This document shows positions 16,454 to 25,302 of a stretch of 64,000 nt of DNA, one piece after another. Source of the stretch: Bacillota bacterium (GTDB lineage Bacteria; Bacillota; Clostridia; Acetivibrionales; DTU013); assembly GCA_023426125.1 (NCBI GenBank), contig JAFABI010000073.1, forward strand, positions 1 to 64,000, in the 5' to 3' direction. The first letter of the stretch is position 1. Every line of letters starts with the position of its first letter. The position numbers were made by a program, and so were the translations under genes. The notes under the pieces were generated by a model that did not search any database, was not told the origin of the DNA, and saw nothing but the letters and a program-made list of their open reading frames with translations.

Positions 16454-17269
16454 ATGATTAAAATTGATAGCTTAAGTGCAGGAAAATATGAAAATGTTAC
16501 AAATGATGATTGTCCAAGCTTTTCAGGAATAGTAGCTGGTGAATGTAGAGGGAATTTATGGGTTGATAATATTGAGAAACCCCAAATCGCGATAGCGGAT
16601 TCATACGCTGTTGGTAGCTTTGCCTTTTTGGGAAGTATAAATGATGATGATGAATATATGAAACTAAAAGATTACATTCGGAAAGATATATTTAATTTTT
16701 TGAAACAAAAAGGAATGGATTATTTTGAATATTCCGTAGAAAGTAATGGTTTAAAGCCATATATTAAAAAAATGTTTGAAGATAAGATAATTCATAGCGA
16801 AAAAGAATACTCATTTAGAATAAACGAACGTATTAGTAAAAAATTTTCGTTACCAGATGGTTTTAAAATGCAAAGAGTGGATTTTGATTTATGGGCGAAA
16901 GTCACAAATGGAGATTTAAAAAATGAATCATTCTTAACAAAGAGATTGTTAGAATCATGGGGGAACTTTGATAATTTCGAAAAGAAAAGTGTTGGATTTT
17001 GTATTATATATTTGGATAGTATAGTCGCTGTTATTATTGGGACGGCAAGATATAAAAATATAATTTCAATTGATATTGAAACTGACGATGCAATGAAGCA
17101 TAAGGGCTTTGGCTACTTTTTAACGATAGAATTTGTTAATGAATGTATACAAAGGGGTATAATTGCCCAATGGGATTGTGTAGAATCAAATCCTATATCA
17201 CGGAAATTAGCAGAAAAGGCTGGATTTAAGTTATTCAAGGAAAATGAAGTGTTCTGGTTTAATATTTAA
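16454..17269 (+). CDS. GNAT-family N-acetyltransferase
   Basis: 271 residues from ATG 16454, three bases after GGAGGG; the longer frame upstream runs through the repeat and is not real. The C-terminal half matches the GNAT_acetyltran (PF12746-like) family: SIDIETDDAMKHKGFGYFL replaces the acetyl-CoA binding loop, followed by WDCVESNPISRKLAEKAGF, the conserved last strand and helix. The RGxGxG-type loop is relaxed (KHKGFG). Substrate unknown. The gene is AT-rich compared with the core genes, and IS remnants lie upstream, so transfer is plausible. Confidence 0.75.
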   Translation: MIKIDSLSAGKYENVTNDDCPSFSGIVAGECRGNLWVDNIEKPQIAIADSYAVGSFAFLGSINDDDEYMKLKDYIRKDIFNFLKQKGMDYFEYSVESNGLKPYIKKMFEDKIIHSEKEYSFRINERISKKFSLPDGFKMQRVDFDLWAKVTNGDLKNESFLTKRLLESWGNFDNFEKKSVGFCIIYLDSIVAVIIGTARYKNIISIDIETDDAMKHKGFGYFLTIEFVNECIQRGIIAQWDCVESNPISRKLAEKAGFKLFKENEVFWFNI

Positions 17270-17322
17270 ATTGCAATCATCCATCATCTATATACTACTA
17301 AGGATAATAAATTAACACACTT

Positions 17323-17364
17323 AAACCGGAGAGTGAGCATGCTTTGATGCCAAGTCCCCGGTTT
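17323..17364. terminator. Convergent hairpin between the GNAT and CAO-domain genes
   Basis: AAACCGG (17323-17329) and CCGGTTT (17358-17364) bracket a 28-nt GC-mixed loop between two genes that converge. It has no long T-run on either strand, so this is a weak bidirectional terminator at best. Confidence 0.4.
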
Positions 17365-17383
17365 GGTCATAAATGTGACGAAT

Positions 17384-18583
17384 TTACCACACACCCCCCG
17401 ATGAATTGGATTCACTGCTTTCAATTGCAGTATTTTTAACTTCATCCGGTATAGTTATTTCAAAGGAGCCGTCATAATCCGAATACTCTATTTTTACCGA
17501 GATATCCATTTTGGATTGGTTTTCCGTATCTATAGCATTTGCACTCATCGTGAGGCTTTTAAAAAGATAAGTTTGACTGTCAAGACGGATTTCCATTAGA
17601 TAATTTTCCATAGCATATTCTGAATTTTCATTATCGCCTATGATTTCAGATGAACTTTCATTACTTTCCATTATTTCATCAAACAGTTTTTCGTAATCCG
17701 TATTTCCGACAAGCAAGATTTCATCCGGCTTGTCGTTTTCCTTCAGCTCAAGCTGGGCAAACAATACTTCATCTATTCCGGAAAGTCCCATATCGCTTTC
17801 TTTGGTAAATAAATGACCATACTCGGTTGCCGAATAAGTTTTTTTATTCCATTCACCTGAATAGGGTTCATAAGTATAAACAACATTATCTGCATAATAG
17901 GAATCACTTTTTATAGCCATAAACAACATATCCATATTCATATTCGTATGCATCCTTTGATGTTCCTTATCAATCTCACCAGCCATCGAAAATCCAAACT
18001 TTACAGATAACCCGTTTTGATCCGCAGAGATATCCATATTCAGGCTTTGCTTATATTTCTTGAGACCTTTCATTGCAAGGTCTGTTTTTGTGAGGATATT
18101 CTCAATCTCTGCATATTTTGCTACATCTTTTATATATATGTTATTTGAATAACTGTCCCAAACTACTTTCTTACCTAGCGCCTCACAAACAAAACGCGCC
18201 GGTATATAGTTGCGCTGATTCTTTGCATAACCCACAGGTGCTATGGGCAGTTCATGAGGAACATCATTTATGTAAGCAGTTTTGCTGTTTACCTTGAGAT
18301 ATATCTTGATATCGTCCTTATAAACTGTAACACTTTTTTCGGTCCCATTCCAAACAATATGCTCATCATCATTCGGAACGCCCAGTTTAACGAGCAGTTC
18401 CCTTAGTGGCAACAAGGTATTTTGCCCTACATATATCGGTATATCATGAAATTCGGCCAACTGCCCGTCAATGACTATTTTAAGGTCATTCGCTTCAAGA
18501 ATATTGACTTCTCCGAATGCGCCTGCTGCTGACGTAAGCAGTATTGTAATGCAAAGAAATGAGGAAATAAGAATTTTTTTCAA
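17384..18583 (-). CDS. Secreted protein with copper amine oxidase N-terminal domain
   Basis: 399 residues. A signal peptide (MKKILISSFLCITILLTSAA) is followed near residues 30-150 by a Cu_amine_oxidN1-like domain: VIDGQL, LPLRELLVKLGV and NYIPARFVCEALGKKVVWD, the repeated 'LP.R.....G..V.W' pattern used in Clostridia as a wall or surface binding module. The remainder (about 155-385) is a beta-rich domain of the DUF6612/LppX-like kind, ending in a Ser/Glu-rich tail. No copper ligands or amine oxidase catalytic domain are present. It is probably exported and surface-bound; function unknown. Confidence 0.7.
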   Translation of the reverse strand: MKKILISSFLCITILLTSAAGAFGEVNILEANDLKIVIDGQLAEFHDIPIYVGQNTLLPLRELLVKLGVPNDDEHIVWNGTEKSVTVYKDDIKIYLKVNSKTAYINDVPHELPIAPVGYAKNQRNYIPARFVCEALGKKVVWDSYSNNIYIKDVAKYAEIENILTKTDLAMKGLKKYKQSLNMDISADQNGLSVKFGFSMAGEIDKEHQRMHTNMNMDMLFMAIKSDSYYADNVVYTYEPYSGEWNKKTYSATEYGHLFTKESDMGLSGIDEVLFAQLELKENDKPDEILLVGNTDYEKLFDEIMESNESSSEIIGDNENSEYAMENYLMEIRLDSQTYLFKSLTMSANAIDTENQSKMDISVKIEYSDYDGSFEITIPDEVKNTAIESSESNSSGGVW

Positions 18584-18639
18584 GATATCAGCTCCTTATC
18601 CTAAATTCATGCTAATAATACCATAATTGTAAATTGGAG

Positions 18640-18939
18640 TCAACAAACGATATTATGGACATTCCTTGTTTTTTTCCATTTTTCATCTTTAGGGAGAGGA
18701 GGCTTGCATGCATATATCATACAAAAAAGTGGCATTCGTGCAACTAGCCGCACGGTCCTTTCCCAAAAATACCTGCACCCCTGCGCCGAACGCGGCAAAT
18801 GCAATTCATCCGCAAGCCATTCGGCCTCGGAATCGTAATCCCGCCGCTCAAAGTCGACAATCGTTTTACCGACATCATCGGTATTGGGGGTACGCAATAC
18901 AACGGTCGAACCGCGCCAGTAATTTCTTCGTTCACACAT
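18640..18939 (-). pseudogene. GNAT acetyltransferase, truncated
   Basis: The frame starts MCERRNYWRGSTVVLRTPN behind AAGGGAGA and reads DYDSEAEWLADELHLPRSAQ, the N-terminal strand and helix of a GNAT family in which 'YW.G..V.LR' and 'LPRS.EG' are conserved. After about 70 residues the similarity ends, the frame becomes basic and low in structure, and the acetyl-CoA loop is missing. It lies 36 bases after the nucleotidyltransferase in the same direction, so they were probably an operon. A frame on 18744-19187 overlaps it and is not real. Confidence 0.5.
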
Positions 18940-18975
18940 AATATAATCTCCCTTAACAACAAATTCGTTGAGAAC

Positions 18976-20019
18976 CTATAATGTAGCCAGGAAAGCTTCC
19001 AATTCATCAAAGCTTTGGAATTTACGGATAGTGACGCCGTTTGCTTCCAGGAGGCTTTCAAACCTGCTTTGATGATTACGCGCTGTTCGGTAGAGACTAG
19101 ACAGGTCTTTGGGGTCGTATGCGCCGGCGATATCCGGTAATTGTCTTGAAGAAACGCCAGTCCCCTCAAAAGCCTGTTCAATCTCATGAGTCAGTTCAAC
19201 ACTTGCAAAAAGCGCCGTAACAGGATCTTCAATCTCGCATGAATGATAAATCTTGTTGTAAGCATTAATCATCTCTTCGTAAAATCCTGACAGGGACTCC
19301 GCAAACAAACGCGGCCCGATATCTTTTCCATGCTCCCTCGTAAGAAGCGCCTGCGTGTTTTCAATCAACTCGCCATATGCTTTTTTGATTTCGTTGGTAT
19401 CGTTGCTGAAAAACGCCGTGTCATAGAGTTCTGAAAAACGTTCGGGAACAAGCGGCATATTCATAATCTCCGTTTTCAGTTTACCTCTGCCACGCTTGAC
19501 TGGAATGCGGTTAAGAAGCGCAAGCATGTCTGTGATATTGTATACCATGCCGACAGCAGCCATACGGGCATCACCCAGGCACTTAGCTTTCTGCAAACGG
19601 TAATAATCTTGATAGGCTTCGTTCAGTTTTACTGAGGCTTTATTTAGAAACTTGCGATGATCGCTTGTATCAAGCGCTTTTTCCCTGATTGCCATGAAGC
19701 GCTTTCCGTCAGCATCTGACGAACAATAAATCACTTTTCCCTCTGTAATAATGGATGCTATACGTTCATCATGGTTTGCGATTCGCTCTAACCTGTCCCA
19801 GGATATAGCCCAAAAATCAAACCCAATACCATCAACAATGAATGTAAAACAAAGGCGATTACCGCGTTCCGTTTTTGGCACGAAGAACAGATCGAGATCA
19901 GATCGGTTATGGGTGTCACCGTATAGAGCGGAGCCCATGATAACGACCACAGCGATATCGTCAGAATAGTCTTTTTTGATTTTATTGATCAGCAATTGTG
20001 CTGCATAAATTGGTTGCAT
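18976..20019 (-). CDS. Nucleotidyltransferase-domain protein (aminoglycoside-modifying type)
   Basis: 347 residues from ATG 20019, six bases after TGGAGG; the longer frame upstream has no ribosome site. Residues about 30-45 carry the pol-beta nucleotidyltransferase signature GSALYGDTHNRSDLDLFF, in which GS and DLD bind nucleotide and metal. A helical C-terminal region of about 230 residues follows (KAKCLGDARMAAVGMVYNI). This is the layout of ANT-type aminoglycoside nucleotidyltransferases, though drug modification is not shown. It is followed by a truncated GNAT gene. Confidence 0.65.
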   Translation of the reverse strand: MQPIYAAQLLINKIKKDYSDDIAVVVIMGSALYGDTHNRSDLDLFFVPKTERGNRLCFTFIVDGIGFDFWAISWDRLERIANHDERIASIITEGKVIYCSSDADGKRFMAIREKALDTSDHRKFLNKASVKLNEAYQDYYRLQKAKCLGDARMAAVGMVYNITDMLALLNRIPVKRGRGKLKTEIMNMPLVPERFSELYDTAFFSNDTNEIKKAYGELIENTQALLTREHGKDIGPRLFAESLSGFYEEMINAYNKIYHSCEIEDPVTALFASVELTHEIEQAFEGTGVSSRQLPDIAGAYDPKDLSSLYRTARNHQSRFESLLEANGVTIRKFQSFDELEAFLATL

Positions 20020-20731
20020 AATTTTTTCCTCCACAAGATAAAATAGCTCCATTTCCGAAACGAAAACCGCTCGTCATCAGGAAATGGAGCAACTCTTTGC
20101 CTTGATTTCAAAGACATGAAATGTCTTATGATAAATATGGCGCGGCAATGAAAAACCGGGATACCCCCGGCAAGCCAAAGTTATCAGCCTGTAACCCCAA
20201 ATTCCGACAACATACCCAAGCCTATTGAAAACAGGCTTTTAAAAGTTTCATCTGAAAATTTGTGTTTACTTAAAAATCATCGTCATGCCACCATCTAAGT
20301 TGTTTTTACACATTATACCATTAATTATTGAATTATTCAATGAAAGAAAAAAGGGGAGATCTCCGGAATTTTATTTTATTTGTGCTTTTAAATGATATTC
20401 CTTGTTGACATAATATGTAATAACTGGTATATTGATTACAGTAGATTTCATATTCTCCTCCCAAAGCTTTAGCTTGGGAGTTTTTTTTGCTTCGAAGGGA
20501 TACTTGCGTTTTCATGTTCATAAGAAACTTGCACATTATGCAAAGGCAGCTTATTCCTGGATGTATTCACTTGGCATTACTTTTGGCTTTTGATATAATA
20601 TATATTATTTGAAGAGGATAGTAATTAAATTTTACATTTAGCTGGAAGAAATGCTATTGAAACAATTCATGATCGTGTGTATATTTTAAAATGAGAAATA
20701 TAAAGAATTATTGGGGAAAGGTAAAGGTATT
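20020..20731. other. Intergenic stretch with a promoter followed closely by a terminator
   Basis: No gene is seen in about 710 bp. AAGCCTATTGAAAACAGGCT at 20218 followed by TTT is a possible terminator hairpin. TTGACA (20405-20410), 17 bp and TATATT (20428-20433) form a good promoter, and only about 20 bp after the expected start a terminator follows (20458-20488), so any transcript would be about 50 nt unless read-through occurs. Confidence 0.45.
20458..20488 (+). terminator. Intrinsic terminator
   Basis: CTCCCAAAGC and GCTTGGGAG pair with one bulge around TTTA and are followed by TTTTTTTT. Confidence 0.7.
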
Positions 20732-20992
20732 ATGAATAATAGAATAATAACTGCAAGTATAATTTTCAGCGTTATATTTGTTTGTGGCATTATACTTGTA
20801 TTCAGGTCATTAAGTTTGGGCAATTTTTATGCAAGAGAGTACTTTGAGGGTGGCGGCGGGTGGTCGTTATCTCAGGAAACAGCAAACATGAAAGCAATTC
20901 CATTTATGATAGTAGGAGCGTTGCTGTCATTCTTATCTGGGTTGGGATTGGTATTATTGGCCGTAAAGAAGATTTTTGTTGTGCACAATTAA
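20732..20992 (+). CDS. Small two-helix membrane protein
   Basis: 86 residues from ATG 20732 behind AAAGGTA. Two hydrophobic helices (about 6-27 and 55-77) flank a glycine-rich loop (REYFEGGGGWSLSQ). No family recognised. Its 3' end overlaps the possible TTG start of the next gene, so the two may be co-translated. Moderately confident that it is a real gene, because the ribosome site and helix pattern are consistent. Confidence 0.5.
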   Translation: MNNRIITASIIFSVIFVCGIILVFRSLSLGNFYAREYFEGGGGWSLSQETANMKAIPFMIVGALLSFLSGLGLVLLAVKKIFVVHN

Positions 20993-21872
20993 ACCATGGA
21001 GGGAATATGGTGAACACTATAACAAATTAATCGATAGATTTATATCCTGGGCAAAAGCTTCATCGGATATAAAATCTGTATTTATCGTCGGTTCACATGC
21101 CAGAACAGATCATCCTGCCGATGAATATTCGGATCTTGATTTGGTAATGATAGTGACCGACCCTGAGCATTATATATCCTCAACTCAATGGCTTGCGAAT
21201 ATTGGCGATTATTGGATATCGTTTGTTGAAAAAACAGCTGTCGGTGGAGGTAAAGAAAGAAGAGTACTTTTTGAAAATGCTATGGATGTTGATTTTGCGG
21301 TGTTTTCTGAAGAGGGGTTTACACAGGCAATTAAGGAAGTCGAGATTCAGGCAGTATTTAAAAGAGGGTTTCGTATTTTACTCGATAAAAGCGGATTCGT
21401 TGACACTCTGCCCCACATAGCTCAAGAAAAAAACATACATTCATATCCTATGGAAAGAGAGTTTCTGAACTTGGTAAATGACTTCTGGTACCACTCCGTA
21501 TGGACTGTAAAAAAGTTACAACGTGGTGAGCTGTGGGCTGCGAAATCATGTCTGGATTGCTATATGAAGGAGCATTTGTTAGGTATTATTGAGTGTCATG
21601 CTCATGTAATGAACGGCTCTGAATATGATACATGGCATAATGGGCGTTTTTTGGACAAGTGGGCGGACCAGAAAGTAAAAGAAGGACTTCAAAATGCATT
21701 CTCGCACTATCAAAAGTATGATATTGGACACGCATTGCTGGCGACAATGGATTTATTCCGTCTGTTGGCTGTTGAAGCTGCTGAAAAAATGAATTATAAA
21801 TATCCTTATGATGCGGACAAAAATGCAACTCAATGGGTCAAACATTCATTGGAGGGTTCTATACCCAGTTGA
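20976..21872 (+). CDS. Aminoglycoside 6-adenylyltransferase-like nucleotidyltransferase
   Basis: The frame gives up to 298 residues. SVFIVGSHARTDHPADEYSD continuing LDLVMI near residues 35-57 is the nucleotidyltransferase signature (GS...DLD), and the later blocks (FAVFSEEGF, RGFRILLDK, NDFWYHSVWTVKKLQRGELW) match the AadE/ANT(6) family that adenylylates streptomycin. ANT(6) proteins are usually 280-300 residues, so it is full length. The start is uncertain: TTG 20976 is the first in-frame start, with AAAGAAG upstream, and no better one is seen. Resistance is not shown, since many clostridial chromosomal members have unknown substrates. Confidence 0.7.
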   Translation: MLCTIKPWREYGEHYNKLIDRFISWAKASSDIKSVFIVGSHARTDHPADEYSDLDLVMIVTDPEHYISSTQWLANIGDYWISFVEKTAVGGGKERRVLFENAMDVDFAVFSEEGFTQAIKEVEIQAVFKRGFRILLDKSGFVDTLPHIAQEKNIHSYPMEREFLNLVNDFWYHSVWTVKKLQRGELWAAKSCLDCYMKEHLLGIIECHAHVMNGSEYDTWHNGRFLDKWADQKVKEGLQNAFSHYQKYDIGHALLATMDLFRLLAVEAAEKMNYKYPYDADKNATQWVKHSLEGSIPS

Positions 21873-21939
21873 AGAATTATGATATTTTATAAATGATGAT
21901 GGTCTACGGTTGTCGGGTCAAATTCTCTTGAAGGTGGTA

Positions 21940-21968
21940 TTGTAAAATGCTTTAACTGTATATATAAT
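21940..21968 (+). promoter_or_regulatory. Promoter of serS
   Basis: TTGTAA (21940-21945), 17 bp, TATAAT (21963-21968), about 50 nt before the T-box structure. Confidence 0.65.
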
Positions 21969-22025
21969 AAAACAAACATCATATTTTATACAGCGCTAAT
22001 AAAAGCTGCGATTTATGAATTTCTA

Positions 22026-22230
22026 CAGAGAGCCGATGGTTGGTGTGAATCGGTGAAAGGCTGAATCTTTCCACTTTTGGAGCTGTCAGTGACGAACTGA
22101 GAGGCTGGTACCCTTTAGCATACCATATCGAGAGGCCGGCTGTGTTTGATGTTTGACACCGGCAATTTGGGTGGCAACGCGGAGTTCTTCCGTCCCATAT
22201 GCTTGGGATAGAAGGCTTTTATTTTTACTT
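22026..22230 (+). promoter_or_regulatory. T-box riboswitch leader of serS
   Basis: The conserved T-box GGGTGGCAACGCGG lies at 22169-22182, followed by a terminator hairpin (CTTCCGTCCCA pairing with TGGGATAGAAGG) and TTTTATTTTT. Upstream, AGAGAGCCGATGGTTGGTG is the stem I base and distal motif. T-boxes bind uncharged tRNA through a specifier codon and then allow read-through; here the serS gene downstream predicts tRNA-Ser. I could not place the specifier codon with certainty. Confidence 0.9.
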
Positions 22231-22271
22231 TAAAAGATAATACTAATAATAGTCAGCAGGGAGGAAACATC

Positions 22272-23549
22272 ATGTTGGATTTAAAATTTGTAAGGGAGAA
22301 TCCCGAAATTGTAAAGCAAAACATCAGGAACAAGTTTCAGGAAAGTAAACTGGGCCTGGTGGATGAGGTAATAGCCCTTGATATTGAACTGCGGAAGGCA
22401 AAACAGGAAGCAGAAGCCTTAAGGGCCGGCAGAAATAAGCTTTCAAAGCAGATTGGCGCTTTCATGGCTCAAGGCAAAAGGGATGAGGCCGAAACCCTGA
22501 AAAAGCAAGTGAATGCAGATGCCGAACGGTTGGGTGAGCTGGAAATAAAAGAGAATGACCTGGATCAAAAAGTCAGAAATAGAATGATGGCCATACCCAA
22601 TATCATTGATCCAAGTGTCCCTATCGGCAGAGATGATAGCGAAAATGTCGAAGTAGAACGTTTTGGCGAGCCTGTTGTACCTGATTTCGAAATACCGTAT
22701 CATACGGAAATTATGGAAAGATTGAACGGTATTGACCTTGATAGTGCCAGGAAGGTGGCGGGCAACGGTTTCTATTACCTTATGGGGAATATTGCAAGGC
22801 TGCACTCAGCCGTAATTTCTTATGCCAGGGACTTTATGATAGACCGCGGTTTTATCTATTGCATTCCGCCTTTTATGATCCGCAGTGAAGTAGTGACCGG
22901 GGTCATGAGCTTCGCAGAAATGGATGCGATGATGTACAAAATTGAAGGGGAGGATTTGTACCTGATTGGAACAAGTGAACACTCCATGATCGGTAAATTT
23001 ATCGATACAATTTTGCCGGAATCCTCTCTTCCGCAAACACTTACCAGCTATTCCCCCTGTTTCAGGAAGGAAAAGGGGGCGCATGGTATGGAAGAAAGGG
23101 GAGTGTACCGTATTCATCAATTTGAAAAGCAGGAAATGATTGTAGTCTGCAAACCGGAAGAAAGTATGGCATGGTATCACAGGATGTGGAGGAACACAGT
23201 GGATATGTTCCGCTCCCTGGATATTCCTGTAAGAACTCTGGAATGCTGCTCCGGCGACCTGGCGGATCTGAAGGTGAAATCCGTAGATATTGAAGCCTGG
23301 TCCCCAAGACAGAAAAAATATTTTGAGGTTGGAAGCTGTTCAAACCTTGGAGACGCTCAGGCACGACGGCTGCGGATCCGTGTGGACGGAGCGGACGGGA
23401 AATATTTTGCACATACATTAAACAATACCGTAGTTGCGCCTCCGAGAATGCTTATAGCCTTTTTGGAAAACAACATGAATGCAGACGGTTCCATAAATGT
23501 TCCGGTTGCGTTGCAGCCATATATGGGCGGTATGACAGTGATAAAGTAA
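22272..23549 (+). CDS. serS: Seryl-tRNA synthetase
   Basis: 425 residues, ATG behind GGGAGGAAA. The N-terminal coiled-coil arm (about 1-105; IVKQNIRNKFQE, KKQVNADAERLGELEIKEND) binds the long arm of tRNA-Ser. The class II core has motif 2, FRKEKGAHGMEERGVYRIHQ, and motif 3, PPRMLIAFLENN, ending in the usual VALQPYMGG. It charges tRNA-Ser (and tRNA-Sec) with serine. The motif 2 loop and TSEHSMIGKF region differ from the common Bacillus-type SerRS (which has FRSEAG and TAE), so this is a divergent bacterial branch. Expression is set by the T-box upstream. Confidence 0.95.
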   Translation: MLDLKFVRENPEIVKQNIRNKFQESKLGLVDEVIALDIELRKAKQEAEALRAGRNKLSKQIGAFMAQGKRDEAETLKKQVNADAERLGELEIKENDLDQKVRNRMMAIPNIIDPSVPIGRDDSENVEVERFGEPVVPDFEIPYHTEIMERLNGIDLDSARKVAGNGFYYLMGNIARLHSAVISYARDFMIDRGFIYCIPPFMIRSEVVTGVMSFAEMDAMMYKIEGEDLYLIGTSEHSMIGKFIDTILPESSLPQTLTSYSPCFRKEKGAHGMEERGVYRIHQFEKQEMIVVCKPEESMAWYHRMWRNTVDMFRSLDIPVRTLECCSGDLADLKVKSVDIEAWSPRQKKYFEVGSCSNLGDAQARRLRIRVDGADGKYFAHTLNNTVVAPPRMLIAFLENNMNADGSINVPVALQPYMGGMTVIK

Positions 23550-23580
23550 TCAAAACTGCAGCAAAATGGCAATAAACTTA

Positions 23581-23728
23581 GGAGTACTGCAAATATTACT
23601 TCCCGTTTTTCTGAAAGGGTAGGTTGCATAGGCGAGCAGCAAATGCAAGGCATTTGTGACCAGTCCCGGCCGCAATGGACTGCATTTTCAGAAACTTATA
23701 CGGGAAGTTATATTTACACCAGTACTTG
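23581..23728 (+). mobile_element. MITE-like element, copy 1
   Basis: Starts GGAGTACTGCAAATATTACT and ends ...ATTTACACCAGTACTTGC. The outer 20-24 bp are imperfect inverted repeats. Reverse-complemented, the element at 56691 has the same ends and middle (CGCAATGGACTGCATTTTC here), lacking about 45 bp. There is no transposase. The rest of the intergenic stretch 23729-24040 holds a hairpin near 23740-23800 (GGACGGTTCTC ... GACCGTCC) and the cinA promoter. Confidence 0.75.
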
Positions 23729-23965
23729 CTTTTAGAGGTTTCGGACGGTTCTCTTGCTACCTTTTTTGTTTTGCTATAGCGGGAAGACCGTCCTTGTTTT
23801 TTCATTTCTATAAAAATAAAACCTGTCGAAATTTCTATTGACATAATTCCAGGGAGGGATATACGAAGGACGGGGATAAGAATGTAATCACATGAAAGTC
23901 AAATACTGCTACAGCTATGAAGGAAAGGAATTGTTAATTATCTTTCACAAAAATTGTGAAAAAAT

Positions 23966-23995
23966 TTGATTATCCTCCGCCCAAACTGTTATAAT
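23966..23995 (+). promoter_or_regulatory. Promoter of cinA-murJ
   Basis: TTGATT (23966-23971), 18 bp, TATAAT (23990-23995). Confidence 0.6.
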
Positions 23996-24040
23996 AAATT
24001 GAATATACAGCGATATTAGATTAAGGAAGTGGATGATCAT

Positions 24041-25285
24041 ATGAACGCAGAAATACTGGCGGTTGGGACGGAGCTTCTCATGGGCCAGATTGCAAATACA
24101 AATGCCCAATACATATCTGCAAGGCTGCCCGATGTAGGAATCGGCGTGTTTTATCACAGCGTGGTGGGAGACAATCCGGGCCGGCTCAAGGAATGCTTAA
24201 GCCGCGCCCTTTCACGTTCGGATATCGTGATAATGACGGGAGGCCTTGGCCCGACACAGGACGACCTGACCAAGGAAACGGTGGCGGAGGCCATGAACAG
24301 AAAGCTGGTATTGGACCAGGACAGCCTGGAAAAAATGCAGAGCTTTTTTAAAAAGCTCAACAGGCCCATGACCGACAACAATGTCAAGCAAGCCTATCTT
24401 CCGGAAAATTGCATTATTATAAGGAACAAGAACGGGACCGCGCCCGGATGCATCATCGAAGAAGGCGGGAAAGTGGTTGTCATGCTTCCCGGACCTCCGT
24501 CCGAAATGAAACCGATGCTGGATGATACGGTGATCCCGTATTTTTATGAAAAGTCCGAGTTCAGGCTGGAGTCACGCTTTTTAAGGATATTCGGCATCGG
24601 CGAGTCGGCCATGGAGGATAGGATCCTTGACCTGATCAATGCTCAGACGAATCCTACCATTGCGCCCTATGCAAAAGACGGCGAGGTCACATTGAGGGTT
24701 ACTGCAAGATATCCCAAAGACAAGTTTGATGAGGATATTATCACACCGGTGGTGGAAGAGATAAAGAAGAGGCTTGGGGATACGGTATACAGCACAGAGA
24801 ATAAGAATATAGAAGAGGTGACCGCCCAACTGCTGGTGGACACAAACACCACCATCGCCGTTGCAGAATCCTGCACCGGCGGCCTGGTCTCCTCGAAGCT
24901 CACCGATATCCCGGGCATTTCAAAGGTTTTCGACCGCGGGATTATTTCCTACAGCAACCTTTCAAAGGTTGAATCCCTGGGGGTAAAAAAGGAAACACTT
25001 GAAAAATACGGTGCTGTCAGCAGCGAGACTGCCATTGAGATGGCAAAAGGGATAAAGGCACTGTCCCATACGGATCTGGGATTGTCCATTACCGGAATCG
25101 CAGGTCCGGACGGTGGTACGGAAGAAAAGCCGGTGGGACTGGTCTATGTCGCTCTTTCCACCAATACGGGAGTGCAGTGCAAGGAGCTTAATTTATGGGG
25201 AAGCAGGAACAGGATACGGAATGTGACTTCCCTTCATGCCTTTGACATGGTAAGACGGTATCTCGCAGAGCATGCAAAAGGATAA
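24041..25285 (+). CDS. cinA: CinA family protein (competence/damage-inducible, NMN deamidase)
   Basis: 414 residues from ATG 24041 (a GTG at 24029 is also in frame but overlaps the AAGGAAG site). The N-terminal domain (about 1-170; AVGTELLMGQ, MTGGLGPTQDDLTKE, PGPPSEM) is the MoCF/COG1058 domain, an ADP-ribose pyrophosphatase in characterised members. The C-terminal PncC domain (about 255-412) holds the catalytic Ser in ESCTGGLVSS and ends with GIAGPDGGTEEKPVG; it deamidates nicotinamide mononucleotide for NAD recycling. Eighteen bases before murJ, so likely one operon; recA follows close by, as in many Firmicutes. Confidence 0.92.
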   Translation: MNAEILAVGTELLMGQIANTNAQYISARLPDVGIGVFYHSVVGDNPGRLKECLSRALSRSDIVIMTGGLGPTQDDLTKETVAEAMNRKLVLDQDSLEKMQSFFKKLNRPMTDNNVKQAYLPENCIIIRNKNGTAPGCIIEEGGKVVVMLPGPPSEMKPMLDDTVIPYFYEKSEFRLESRFLRIFGIGESAMEDRILDLINAQTNPTIAPYAKDGEVTLRVTARYPKDKFDEDIITPVVEEIKKRLGDTVYSTENKNIEEVTAQLLVDTNTTIAVAESCTGGLVSSKLTDIPGISKVFDRGIISYSNLSKVESLGVKKETLEKYGAVSSETAIEMAKGIKALSHTDLGLSITGIAGPDGGTEEKPVGLVYVALSTNTGVQCKELNLWGSRNRIRNVTSLHAFDMVRRYLAEHAKG

Positions 25286-25302
25286 AGCCGGAGGATAGGC
25301 CA

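Noticed and set aside
18744..19187. 147-codon leftward frame overlapping the nucleotidyltransferase end
   Set aside because: It overlaps the certain C-terminus of that gene and the GNAT remnant, and matches neither.
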